Shown here one piece after another: positions 23,530-34,129 of a stretch of DNA of 64,000 bases (its first letter is position 1; every line of letters begins with the position of its first letter). The DNA comes from Homarus americanus. Lineage: Eukaryota > Arthropoda > Malacostraca > Decapoda > Nephropidae. The position numbers and the translations under genes were made by a program. The DNA lies in contig NW_024735554.1 in the NCBI RefSeq assembly GCF_018991925.1, positions 4,027,839 through 4,091,838 of the forward strand, given 5' to 3'. The notes beneath the pieces are model-generated. The model searched no databases and was not told where the DNA came from. It worked only from the letters and a program-made list of their open reading frames with translations.

Positions 23530-24445
23530 TATGTGGCAGATGCTAAAGTATTCAGAATACTGTAGCTAGGAAATTCGTGGGTAGAAACAAGGATGATGGT
23601 GAGAAGTGCATAAGAAGTGACCATGGTAAAGTGGTTGTTGATGGCAAGGAAATCAAGGATGCCTGGAGAAAATACTACAATTAACTTTTGAATGAGGAAT
23701 ACGAATAGTACAGTGGCCGCCTAGGGGTAGCAGAACCGGTGCAGGAACCATGCCTAATGATTGAAAACAACTGGGTGAAGAAAGACATTGACATATGGAA
23801 TAATGGAAAGGCATGTGAAAGCTTTGTAATGGTTGCAGAAATGCTGAAAGCATCAGGCGATGTAGGCATGTGTTGGTGATAACCGAATTGATGAATGCCA
23901 TCAAGGTGGAATGTGCTGTTCCAGACAACTGGCAGAAGATTGTGATCATAAATACTTACAAGGGTAAAGGTGAAGCACTGGAGTACAGGAACTACAGGGG
24001 CCTTAAGTTGCTAGATCAGATTATGAAAGTAGTGGAAAGGGTGATTGAGAAACCGGTAAGGGAAAAAGTGGACATACCGGGCAAAATAAAGTTTGGGTTT
24101 ATGCCAGGTATGGGGTCTACAGAGGAAACACTTATGGCCAGGCAACTATAAAAGAAATATCTAGGGAAGGAGAGAAGTTTGTATTTTGGAGACTTGGAGA
24201 AGGCATGACGAGTACATTACCATGTGAAGCAGTATTGAGTAACCTAGGGGTCAAGGAGAACAATATTTGAGTGGTTATGGCATTATATGAAGGCTCAAAA
24301 ACCTCTGTGAGGCTGAATGGTGAAGAAAATGGGGGATTTGAGATGAAAATAGGGATCTGTCTTAAACCTCTTCTGTTTGTTGTGGTGCCAAAGCTAATGT
24401 CACATGACTTTACAGTTAAGAAACTGACAAGAGAGACTGCAAGAG
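23530..24445 (+). pseudogene. LINE reverse transcriptase remnant
   Basis: Plus-strand pieces of a reverse transcriptase: VPDNWQKIVIINTYKGKGEA, then ALEYRNYRGLKLLDQIMKV, FGFMPGMGSTEETLMARQL, a broken YFGDLEKA block (the usual first catalytic-Asp region is damaged), VVMALYEGSKTSVRLNGEE and LLFVVVPKLMS. Stops follow ARQL and LEKA, and a shift lies near 24240. Non-functional. It lies in MTF1 intron 5, sense orientation. Confidence 0.92.
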
Positions 24446-25216
24446 TCTGTCCAGAGACTAACCCGTTTAAGCGTGGAAAATGGATGTAAAATATCAATGA
24501 TCGTGATTTCTGCCAATAAGCATTAGACTAATTTACCCGGCAGGCACAACGCATTAGTTAAAGAGCATGACACACACCCTAGCTCCGGCACAGTAATATA
24601 GCAGGGATATCACACAGTACTGTACATATACCCTGACTGAACTTTATAAAATCTTCAATATTTACTGATTTTTTGTCTATTTACATACTGAAGCAATGTA
24701 AATTTTAATGGCGATTTTACAAAATAAATATCTATCTGTTTATCTATACTGTATTGTATATGTGCTTGTTTAGAATATCTACAATACTGTACCTCTTTTG
24801 GTAAGGATTAAATGTTTGTTCTGTGCAGTGTGGCCAATAAACTCCTTTCAGGAACCCATCTCCCATATACAGTACTGTATAACATTTAGTCTATTGGAAA
24901 TAGATACCAACTTACATCATTTCGCCTAACATCGTGTCTTTAGGAATTCATCCACAATGTAGATAGAGGACTTACTGTACAGTATATTATTGAAACTTTG
25001 CTGGACACTTTAAATTATAAAAGCTTTTTAAGATATGTCTCAAAAAGGTTACAAGTTACAACCATAGTGTCATCTTTTATTGTTGTGACTACCATAGTTC
25101 ATTAATTACTAGACATAATCAATTGTCTTTGAAGCTTTTGTAAAATGATGTTATGGCATGCAACTTTTTGGACTGCAGGAAAAGTACACATTCTTACTAC
25201 TGTACTGTGCTTTCAG
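24446..25216. other. Intron 5, right part, no gene
   Basis: AT-rich, nothing recognised. It ends in the GCTTTCAG acceptor. Confidence 0.5.
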
Positions 25217-25419
25217 GTGAACGGCCATATATGTGTGTGGAACGGAACTGTCAGAAGGCCTTTACAACCAACTACTCAAGAAAAAGTCATATGCGGGTCC
25301 ACAAACGTAACTCAGATAACAAGGAGCAGCAGGAGGAACATAAGTTGATACAGACACCACTACAACACAACTTGTCCAACCTTAACCAATCTCCAAATTC
25401 TGTTCTTCCTCAAAAGAAA
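25217..25419 (+). CDS. MTF1: MTF1 coding exon 6 (zinc finger 6 and linker)
   Basis: Residues 284-351. Finger 6: Cys290, Cys295, His308, His312 (FTTNYSRKSHMRVH). After the fingers the chain becomes Gln/Glu/Lys-rich, then Asn/Ser/Pro-rich. The donor, AAA then GTATGA, is in phase 0. Read-through would stop at once, so splicing is needed. Confidence 0.95.
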
Positions 25420-25507
25420 GTATGATTATCACAGTTGACTGTTTTGTATTCATTTATATGAGAGACCATAGTGTTTAGTGTTAAAAATGTTGTAGCTATA
25501 TACATCA

Positions 25508-26665
25508 GGGCCTTGCTGTTGTAGGGGTTAGGTTCTTGTAAATTGCCACAAACCACAAATTCATGAAGTGTAAACTTAAAGGGTAATGGGGAAAATGTGG
25601 TTTCTGTGGTCAGCTTTCAAATTTGTCACTCCATTTTGCCAAACTATATCTTAATTAACAGGTTTAAAAAAAAAATTCACAATAACATAATCGTATCCCT
25701 GTTGTAGATTGATTGATTTTATTGGGAATAATCACGTACAGGATACAATAAATGAAGAATGAATAAAAACAAGATATAAATTCCTTATACAGTACACCTA
25801 TCTGTATGGAACTCTGAGGACAACACAAAAGTCAAAACATGTAATTTAAATGAGTAAATTTAATTGTTGTAAAGTAAATATAAGAACATTTTTACGGTGA
25901 ACATTACGTTGTTTAGGTAGTCCTCACTACTTTAGGTTTTGGTAATGTTTGGTGTGATCCATTGATGTAGACTGTAGGTAAAACATTGTGTCAGTTTTAT
26001 CATTGCCTTTATCACACTCACTGACTCCTCCACTTTTGGCCACATACAGTACAGTTGATGCTTGGTTAGTCGTCTTTATATACATTAGGATAGTTTTACA
26101 GTAAACATGATTTTTCTTGGTTATTTTATAATTTTGTAGCTAATACTTGGAAGTTTGTGGGTTGCAGCTTAAGAGGAGCAGTAGCCAGGTCAATCAACTA
26201 GCTGTTCTGCTAACTCGACCTGCATTTATCTGTGCTTCTGCAACTTATGGCAGCTGTTATGTATTAATGGGTTCTTTGTTGTAGCTGAAGGGCTCCCAAC
26301 TTACCGTGTGGTTCTGGGTTCAGCTCAGGCCCATTGTGTGATCGTGCAACATAGCATAGCAGAGAAAATGAACCGTCTTCTAACATTCCTCGTTTCTTCA
26401 CAACCATATTTTACAACTGGATCTTACACAGTGAACTTGAATAACCTTGTGGGATGCTGAGCCTGTACAGACTGATGATGTGATCTTGAGGGAGAGAGAA
26501 AATGGCGCTCATATTCTTCCGCTCTGTTCTAACGTTATGCTCTGTGGCAACTATTTTTTTCTCATGCCAGCCCATAAATTGTCAATCCGCAAACCACGGC
26601 TCAAAAATCATATCAAAAAAGAAAATTCGCAAAGGGAAGTGCATGAACAGCAGGGCCCTTCTGTA
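25508..26665. mobile_element. Possible pogo/Tigger-like element in intron 6
   Basis: AGGGCCTTGCTGTT near 25509 and, inverted, AGGGCCCTGCTGTT near 26650, with related flanking bases, look like terminal inverted repeats about 1.1 kb apart. No transposase frame remains between them. Confidence 0.35.
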
Positions 26666-26946
26666 AGGCTTTAGTTACTGAGTGATGGATGAAGCCTATT
26701 TCTGGTTGAGATTAAGGAATATTTATCTGCCAAAGTGAAAATCCTTGTACTGCATTTACTTTGTAACATCTCTTTGTTATGTTGATTGGAGATGGAGGAT
26801 GTGAAGGTCTCATATATTTCAGTGTTGGCTAATCAAATATGCTAACACATTTGTTTATCCACTTTTACTTTTCATCTCTGCATCTGTAATTCGTTTTTGT
26901 TTTCTGTATGTTGATGAGTTCAATCATGAAAGTTGGTCATCATCAG

Positions 26947-27139
26947 GTGGCGGAGGAGACAAGACAGGTGACAAAGAAGCAAGACAGTAGTGATTCAGCG
27001 GGCATGAGTGGTGATGGTGGAGGCAGAAGAGGAGGGTGTTGTGGAGGACAGAGTGGTGGTGATGGTGGAGGCAGAAAAGGAGGGTGTTGTGGAGGACAGC
27101 AGCATCAGTTCTCCAATACAGCTGCTCCAAAGCCTAAAG
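26947..27139 (+). CDS. MTF1: MTF1 coding exon 7 (duplicated Gly/Cys-Cys module)
   Basis: Residues 352-415 plus one base of Val416. Acceptor CATCAG, donor GTTTGT. An in-exon tandem duplication (27007-27051 and 27052-27099) gives two copies of GGGR(R/K)GGCCGGQ, with Cys pairs at 382-383 and 398-399. The exon is kept because its phases fit exon 6 (0) and exon 8 (1). Its donor is the weakest in the gene. The Gly/Cys-Cys module might add a metal site; no function is known to me. Confidence 0.78.
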
Positions 27140-27357
27140 GTTTGTAATGAGATTATTTTCATTGCCTTTACAGTACTTCCTCTAAGTTATCTCTCAAACA
27201 CATTGTGATCACATCAGTTTACATGAGGCAGAAAAATTTACTCTGTATCAAAACACCTTTTCTGTGACTTACCTAATTTGTTTTATTGGTCGTTGTGAAA
27301 TAACTATAATAAAGTTAATCAAGAAAAATAATACTAGCCAGAGTTGGTATTTTGCAG

Positions 27358-27464
27358 TTTTTGCAATCATTCCTGTGGAAGGAGATGCAGGAAAGAGTCC
27401 TACTAGTCTCACATTACAGGATTTCTTGGAATCTGAAACTCTCAGATGCAACCCAAATATGAAG
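27358..27464 (+). CDS. MTF1: MTF1 coding exon 8 (leucine-spaced segment)
   Basis: Residues 416 (part) to 451. The acceptor TTTTGCAG is followed by TT, completing the codon begun by exon 7. It contains SLTLQDFLESETL (432-444), with hydrophobics at 433, 435, 438/439 and 444, spaced like a nuclear export signal; vertebrate MTF-1 has an export signal after its fingers. The donor GTTAGT ends phase 0. Confidence 0.82.
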
Positions 27465-28338
27465 GTTAGTCATCAGCTCATGGACATGGAATAATACTTC
27501 ATGACTTGAGATTCAGCTTTAAGTTATGTTTTAATGAGTTTTTCCCTCTTCCCCCACCCCTCCCTTTCTTGTAAGCCCTCCCCTTTATGGTGCAGGCTGT
27601 CTGAGTAACACAGACTATCCTGCTACTCCCTCTCATGCATCCTCTTTCACTGCTGTAACAAATGTCTTCTATTAAGGAGTAACAGAGCACGTCCCTTGTA
27701 TGTTCATCTGGGATACTCCTATTGTTTGATACAACCTAACACTACGCCATCAACCCTCACTTGGTGTCTAAATGTAATCTTTTGCCTCACATAGTAGATA
27801 AGGATTGGAAGATGGTGTGATTTCAGCAATTCTTTCTCTGCATCCATAGTTAGCTTCTTACCAAGTATGTACAGTATACCTCAAGTAGAAATACCATAAT
27901 CATCCATCCCAATTAACAGTCATCAACTACAGTATATAGATGGGATATCTACCCTAACCATCTAAGCAAGTGCCTAAACAATCTTTAAAGTAACTCAGTA
28001 GGATCAGTTTAACACCACTGGATTTAACAGGGTCGATGACATCATAAAAAAAGGGCTGTATTCTTTTTTTTTTTTACATGTATAGCGCAAGAGCATAAAA
28101 GTTATCTACTTGAAACCTGTGAGTATTGCAGATGACTGTCATATGAGTCAGTCTGTTGCTCAACTTACACAATTATAATGTATGGGGACTGCAGGGTGAT
28201 TTTTTTAAAGATTTTAAAGTTTGCAGTGCGGTATCAGTTTCCTTAACACACTAGTAAATATTCACAAAGAAATTATTAAAACACTGTTTCTTGCTAAATG
28301 ACAGTTTAGAAGAAGGTCATTCAGCATTTGCATTTCAG
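27465..28338. other. Intron 8, no gene
   Basis: Nothing recognised. It ends in GCATTTCAG. Confidence 0.5.
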
Positions 28339-28497
28339 AAATTAAAGGTGAAGGGTTTTGGTGGAAGCATTGGAGGAGAGAGTGTGTCAGCAATTCACAG
28401 TGACTTAATCACAGAATTATTTAACAAAGAAACCAAAGGAACTGCTGGGCCTTGTTGTGATGGTATGAGTCCAGACACAGAGGCTGTAAATACATGG
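28339..28497 (+). CDS. MTF1: MTF1 coding exon 9
   Basis: Residues 452-504, phase 0 at both ends; acceptor CATTTCAG, donor GTAAGA. Gly/Ser-rich start (GFGGSIGGES), then an acidic helix-like segment (SDLITELFNKE) and a Cys pair in GPCCDG. No named domain. Confidence 0.85.
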
Positions 28498-29990
28498 GTA
28501 AGAACCATCCACATTCACAGTTATCTCCAGAAGGCCTTTAGGAAGTAAATACTCATGCAGACACCTTCCAAGCATAAAGAACTGAGTCAGGGTGACAAAT
28601 AAAATCATGCAGATCATATGAAAAGTCAAAAGAGCCAACTTAGAATCTATGGTGTTGATCGCACCGACAAATGCCCACCAAAATGTTTACCAACTGGTCT
28701 TCAAATAGAAAGTGAGAATACGGCGCACAAGCTTTTCAATAATTATTCATTACTGGAACATATAGAATTCTTTATGCATTCTTACAGTTATTAAATGCTT
28801 ATTGTTTTAATATAACTCAGTTGTAATAATGGGTGGAGTTAATGCAGGTTGGTAGTGGTGGTGGGTGGTCAGTTGACAAACAGCCAAGATGGAGATTACT
28901 CACTACATTAACCAGGTAGTCTTTCTCAATCTTTACGTGTATCTTTACCAATTTTTTTTTTTTTGTATATTTGAGAACATCAAGGTTGCTGGATAATAGG
29001 GAATCAACCTGTATCTGTATTTATTCTATCTATATTTTATAATTAATTATTTTACTTTGAATTATTATTTTTAATGAAACAAATTTTATTTTTCAATTTG
29101 AATGCCCTGATTAAGGTAATAGAGTACTGTACTGTACTGTGTTAACAGAAAATTTTGGTTTAATTTTTTATGGCTGGGGAGGCAATGTAACCTCGGTTGC
29201 TGAAGCCCCATCCAAAATTCACTACCACTCATTAACAGTCAAGAATTATGCCAATATCTCCTAAGTGATGATATTTGGAATGTTTACTCATGCAGGTCAT
29301 TTCATACCATATTATATATTGGCAGGAACCAAGAACATAATCTCTCCTTTCATTTGGTGTCACTCATTCACTCTCACAGCTGTAACACATGTATTCTACC
29401 AAGGTGTTCCCCTCGCTCAACAAACTCCTATGTACAGTACAAGTTCAATAATCTGTCACCCGGGAGGGAGAGATGGAGGTGCCGACCCGTCAGATACACC
29501 GGTCACTTTATTTTCACTTGTATGAGATACTGTATACTGTATTGTACACTACAGTAGATCATATAGTTTTCTTGCATATTGTAAAGTCAAATAAATAATA
29601 GAATGTGCAATGGTATAATGATAATTACGTTGGATACAGTAAAATTGTCTCGTCACTTTTTCATGTCGGACTAATGGACTTTCGCTGTATCTGTCGGTTT
29701 TACCCAAGTTACTTCACACAACTTAGTATCACCATCACCACTGCATAACATGAATGATGTTTAGAGGAATATTGGGGTAAAATATGCCAGGTTATGATTT
29801 TTTTTAAACAACTAAAGGATGATGGCCGTAGAATGTGTTAATCTCTGATGTGTTGCTCCTTTTTACCCAGATCAGATAACTTCACTTAACAATACATAAC
29901 AAGTTTAATTTTTAACGAGTGTATGAAGTTGATGATGTGTTTTAAAACTTGTATCTTGTGCCCAAGTTTTATTATAGTTTTGATTCACAG
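28498..29990. other. Intron 9, no gene
   Basis: No recognisable repeat or domain apart from short GTACT runs near 29127-29140. Confidence 0.5.
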
Positions 29991-30071
29991 GTACCAATTG
30001 TTAAAGCCACCGATGATACCACAGTTGGTCGTCTCCTCCGAGAGTCACAGACTATTACAGATTTGGCTCAG
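29991..30071 (+). CDS. MTF1: MTF1 coding exon 10
   Basis: An 81-nt exon, residues 505-531, phase 0 at both ends; acceptor TGATTCACAG, donor GTCAGA. It reads VPIVKATDDTTVGRLLRESQ and then TITDLAQ. It sits just before the copper-cluster exon. No named domain. Confidence 0.85.
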
Positions 30072-30505
30072 GTCAGAAAATAATAGTACTGTATTATGTA
30101 TCAAATAGGATTTAGATTTTTCATTACATCCATTAGGGTATTATGTACAGTAAATATGAGAGAGAAGTTCAGCACCTGATGGTGGACTTTTTAGATTTTT
30201 AATTAAATAAAGGTGATTAACCTCTAGTGATTTTGAATAAATGAGTGATTTATATTATTTTAATTTTGCTTTTTAAACCTAATAAGATTTTTATTTTATT
30301 TATATCGTAGTTTCAAATGAGTTCAGTTTTTGGCGTCAATTGCCCATCGGCTGCGGCGCCAGATATTTTGCTCAATCAATCAAACAACCTCCACTTTTAA
30401 TTCAAACACTGAGATTTTAGAGGGACTATTTTTCAATAGATTTCTATGTTATAAAATGGGATTGTTTAATTCTGGTCCTAAATGATTTTTGTTTTACTAT
30501 TACAG

Positions 30506-32821
30506 GATGGTGACAGTGATGACCGTGGCTTGTTGGAGAAGATAACTGCTCATGCAGATATATGCAAGTGCAACCCATGTCGATGTGACCCCTTAAGAGG
30601 TAATGAATGCTCATGTAATGCCATTGCTGATGCAGAATCACCTCTAGGCACAAGTTCACCACAGATTGTATCTGGAGATTCCACCTCAAATCCTGTGCCT
30701 ACATCACCTCTCACTATATCTCAGACTTCAAAAGAAAATGAACTTTTCCAGGAATCTGGCCTTGAAACTCCAATAAATACATCTTCCAGTCAGTTGCAAA
30801 GTGTTTTTGATGTGAAATCTGAAGAGGTCAGTAAATATTCGGCAAATACCAAAGAGCGTGTAACCCCGTCATCGTTGTTAGTTACGGACTCGGTACGCTC
30901 TGATTGTCCCACAGAAGTATTAGCTGCTCCTGATGTTATAGATCATGCGAGGTCACTTGAAACCCCAGATCGTCAAATTTCCGTGGAAGAATTTCTACGT
31001 GAAACGGTTGGCCTCAACTCAACTACGGCAAATAACCCTCAAGAATCACGTAGGTCTGTACAGTCAAGTTTAGAATCTTTACTCCCAGGGCCTTCAGGGC
31101 GACACAGCTCAGCCTCTGCTTTTCCAGGGTTAGCGAACTTAGATGATATGAGCACTTTAGCCTCCCCTTCAATGGAAGATCTCATTGTATCCCCACTGTC
31201 TCATGGGGCTGTGTTCGGTGCATCAGACAAGTGTGCAGTAGGTGGGATCAATCCCTCTGGGGGACTAAATAGTGATAGCACATCCATGGATCACACATTT
31301 GATGTGGACATGACTACATCAGATTTATCAACAGACTTCCCTTTTTCTTCTCCTAATATGATAGAGGCTTTGCTTACAGATGACATAGGGAGTCTGTCTA
31401 CACTGTCCTCCCACCACTCTATCACTACTAGCAACTCTGCTCATACTTTTGCTACCACTGTTACACCATCAGCTGCCAGTGCTGTTACTCCCTCTGTTAC
31501 AACACATGCCACACAACTGGTGCAACATACTCAACCATCAACATCATCAGGAGATACATCGTCCACTAATGCTATGAACTCTACTAGTTCAAAGCCATCA
31601 TCTTCATCTTGCTGTGGGTATTTTGATGTTCAGAAGGAGCAGCAACATCAGGTGACATCTCAGGAATGTTGTAGGCAGTGGACTAAAACTAAGTCTTGTT
31701 GCTCGACCCCGACCCCCCAGTCACGTAGCTGCTGTACGCCACCATCCACTCAAGTGTCCTCAGGTTGCTGCACCTCAAACCCGCTGGGAAACAGTTGGTG
31801 TGGATCATCATCAACACAATCTCTCATAGCCTCACTTTCTTGTTCTTCACATATAGAAACAATGTCATCAGGCTCCTGCTGCTCAAATAAAGCAAACTCA
31901 CCATCTCATTCCAGCAGTACAGCCACAAAATCACCCTTGTCCACTCCAGATCTCAGTAATCATCAAGCATCAACCTCTCACAATATTCAGCAATCACGAC
32001 TCCAGATGTCTTCATCATGTAGTGCCCAGCATCACACCACTGTAGGTGGAGACCTCTCATCATCTCATGATTCTCATCACCATCGCCAAGATCATCACCA
32101 CTCAGATCACCACTCCCAAGATCACCATCACCAAGATCATCACCACCCCCAAGATCATCACCACCCCCAAGATCATCACCACCCCCAAGATAATCCCCAC
32201 CAAAATCATCACCGTACAGATCACCACCACCAAGATCATCATCACTCAGATCACCACCACCTCTCTCAATCAGAACACAAACATGACCGCCAACACCTTA
32301 TTTCTAAAACTGAACACCAACATGACCATTCTCAATCAGAATGCCATCACCACCACTCAGAACCTAAACAGCATCATCATCACTCAGACTCAGAGCAGCA
32401 ACACCTCCATCCAGAGACCGAGCACCAGTCCCATCACACTAAAGCCGAGCATCACCACCACCTCCACTCAGACCCCGGTCATCAACAACAATTTCACGGG
32501 AACTTTGGAGGCGGCTCAGAATCCCGAACAAGTGATGCTCGTCACAATTCTGGGTTAGATTTAGTACTGAGGAAGGACGATGATGATTCTTGTTGTGTTG
32601 TCATTTGCACCAACAAATTACAAATGCTCAGGAATGTACTTGCCAAATGTGAGTGTACAGATCATGAGCGCTCAGCTGGTCCTGTGGACTTACAGGCTCT
32701 GTTGAATGATGCCTTGATGGAATGGGAAACTTCAGACCCCAGTGGAGCACAGTCCTTCAACGGCACCCACCAGACTACACACAATCCACAAGCCAGTGAT
32801 GCCACTTTAAGTTGGCAGTAG
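30506..32821 (+). CDS. MTF1: MTF1 coding exon 11 (copper-cluster motif, Cys-rich and His-rich tail, stop)
   Basis: Residues 532-1302; acceptor CTATTACAG; ends TGG CAG TAG. In order: a Cys motif with cysteines at 551, 553, 556, 558, 566 and 568 (CKCNPCRCDP then CSC), very like the C-terminal Cys cluster through which Drosophila MTF-1 senses copper; a Ser/Thr-rich acidic region with SVEEFLRETVGL and MIEALLTDD (activation-domain-like); a Ser/Thr tract with six Cys-Cys pairs (900-901 to 989-990); a His-rich tract 1052-1195 with about 59 His, mostly DHHHPQ/DHHHSD-type repeats; then SCCVVIC and CEC (Cys 1227, 1228, 1232, 1246, 1248). A 170-codon frame at 32046-32558 is a shadow of the His tract. 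Confidence 0.95.
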   Translation, partial: DGDSDDRGLLEKITAHADICKCNPCRCDPLRGNECSCNAIADAESPLGTSSPQIVSGDSTSNPVPTSPLTISQTSKENELFQESGLETPINTSSSQLQSVFDVKSEEVSKYSANTKERVTPSSLLVTDSVRSDCPTEVLAAPDVIDHARSLETPDRQISVEEFLRETVGLNSTTANNPQESRRSVQSSLESLLPGPSGRHSSASAFPGLANLDDMSTLASPSMEDLIVSPLSHGAVFGASDKCAVGGINPSGGLNSDSTSMDHTFDVDMTTSDLSTDFPFSSPNMIEALLTDDIGSLSTLSSHHSITTSNSAHTFATTVTPSAASAVTPSVTTHATQLVQHTQPSTSSGDTSSTNAMNSTSSKPSSSSCCGYFDVQKEQQHQVTSQECCRQWTKTKSCCSTPTPQSRSCCTPPSTQVSSGCCTSNPLGNSWCGSSSTQSLIASLSCSSHIETMSSGSCCSNKANSPSHSSSTATKSPLSTPDLSNHQASTSHNIQQSRLQMSSSCSAQHHTTVGGDLSSSHDSHHHRQDHHHSDHHSQDHHHQDHHHPQDHHHPQDHHHPQDNPHQNHHRTDHHHQDHHHSDHHHLSQSEHKHDRQHLISKTEHQHDHSQSECHHHHSEPKQHHHHSDSEQQHLHPETEHQSHHTKAEHHHHLHSDPGHQQQFHGNFGGGSESRTSDARHNSGLDLVLRKDDDDSCCVVICTNKLQMLRNVLAKCECTDHERSAGPVDLQALLNDALMEWETSDPSGAQSFNGTHQTTHNPQASDATLSWQ

Positions 32822-33565
32822 CATATCTGTTGAGTGTGTGTTTTTGTCTTGTAGAACATTCACTTTATAAAATAACTACAGGACTGCTGTGGTTTCAGAA
32901 ATTTGGTTTTGGTACCTGGTAAGTGTTTCTGCGGCAAGACAGCTTAACCATGTGCTGGATTGTTCATGGCACCGGAGATGTAAGATAAAGGTAATTGTCA
33001 AAAGTATAAAAAGGGGATAATTTTATACTCACTTTGTCATTGCATATGTGATAAACTACTAAATGATAGAATATTTCACTGTTTAAAAAGTTCTAAGTTT
33101 TATTACACATTTATTACATGATAGAATATCCAATTGATCTTGAAAAAAATCTAAACAGAGGTTGTTTTTAAATTAATTAACTTAAATGACTACAGTATAC
33201 ATATATACAATGTAAGTTCATATTTACCCTATCTTAAAAGGCAGTGTGATGTAAGACTTATTTTAATGCCTGCATAATGCTTCTATTTTGTCAAAGTTTA
33301 TCTGTGATCAATATTTGTGCAATTTTGTACAGAGATTTTATATAAAAACTTTATTGAGTTATGTGTTAAGAGGGAACAGTACAGTACTATATTACAATGA
33401 TTATTTAAGGCTGTTTAAGAAATGAGGAAGCTTCTGAGTGACATTTTTAAAATTATAGACTGAATTAGAAAGTAGACCTGGCCTATTACCCCAGCAACTA
33501 GCTTTAAACTGGTATATGGCTATGATCTGTTATAACAGGGTGAGTCCATTTACTGTACATATAGT
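32822..33565. other. MTF1 3' untranslated/flanking DNA
   Basis: AT-rich with no coding signal. No AATAAA was seen here; the first is at 33928, inside the next repeat. Confidence 0.5.
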
Positions 33566-34095
33566 ACTGGCAGGCCCCAGTTTATGAAAGGGTTCCATTC
33601 CTGATATACCTTTCAAAAATTAATATTTCATAAAACAATGCTCATTTTCCCATTGACTCCCATTATAAAAGCTGAGAAATGTTCCCACAAAAATAATTCC
33701 ACAAAATGCCACTAAATGCTACAAAACATGTATTCGGTGAAAATGTTTTGTCTTTACAGTGATTTTACAGTATAAACTGTATTTAATATAATTATTTTTA
33801 TCATTTCACCACTTATCAATTTACTAGCTGTACAGGCAGTTGGTTTTATTATGAATTAATATTTTATTCTTTCCACTGATTCATGATGAAAAAAGAACAT
33901 TGAGTAAGTAAGCATCTTACATGTAAAAATAAATACATTATTTTAGTACATTTTCATTATAACTGCAATTTTTTTTTCTCATAACTAAGGAATTTTTGTT
34001 CATAAATCAATGTCAGGTAAAAAAAAATAATAATTTCAAATACAGTTCAGTATTCATAAACTGAAGCCTCATAAATTGAAGACTACCTATAGTCT
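33566..34095. mobile_element. Possible pogo/Tigger-like non-autonomous element
   Basis: CCCCAGTTTATGAA near 33578 and the inverted CTTCAGTTTATGAA near 34060, plus CTTCAATTTATGAGG, look like related termini. The middle is AT-rich and non-coding. Confidence 0.4.
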
Positions 34096-34129
34096 ATGCC
34101 TATGGTGTTGCAAACCCAGGTCTCAGGAT

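Larger units (their letters stand above)
941..32821 (+). other. MTF1: MTF1 locus: metal-responsive transcription factor 1, 11 coding exons
   Basis: MTF-1 is a zinc-finger activator that enters the nucleus and binds metal-response elements (TGCRCNC) when zinc, cadmium or copper rises, switching on metallothionein and metal-transport genes. I joined the exons at GT/AG sites with matching phases: 941-1206, 19821-20047, 20483-20633, 22394-22525, 22785-22858, 25217-25419, 26947-27139, 27358-27464, 28339-28497, 29991-30071 and 30506-32821. The sum is 3,909 nt, an exact multiple of three with one terminal stop. The six fingers keep the MTF-1 order and linkers, including TYSTPGNLRTH in finger 1 and TTLSDLRKH in finger 4. 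The protein is much longer than I recall for the human factor (about 750 residues), mostly through the last exon. A first downstream AATAAA is at 33928, but it sits in a repeat, so the 3' end is unresolved. Confidence 0.96.

Noticed and set aside
26280..26335. tRNA-like sequence (TAGCTGAAGGG ... GGTTCAGCTC)
   Set aside because: It resembles A and B boxes, but the arms do not pair well enough for a tRNA. At best a decayed SINE head.
32046..32558. 170-codon Thr/Ile-rich frame
   Set aside because: Shifted frame of the MTF-1 His tract, which is phased with the rest of exon 11.
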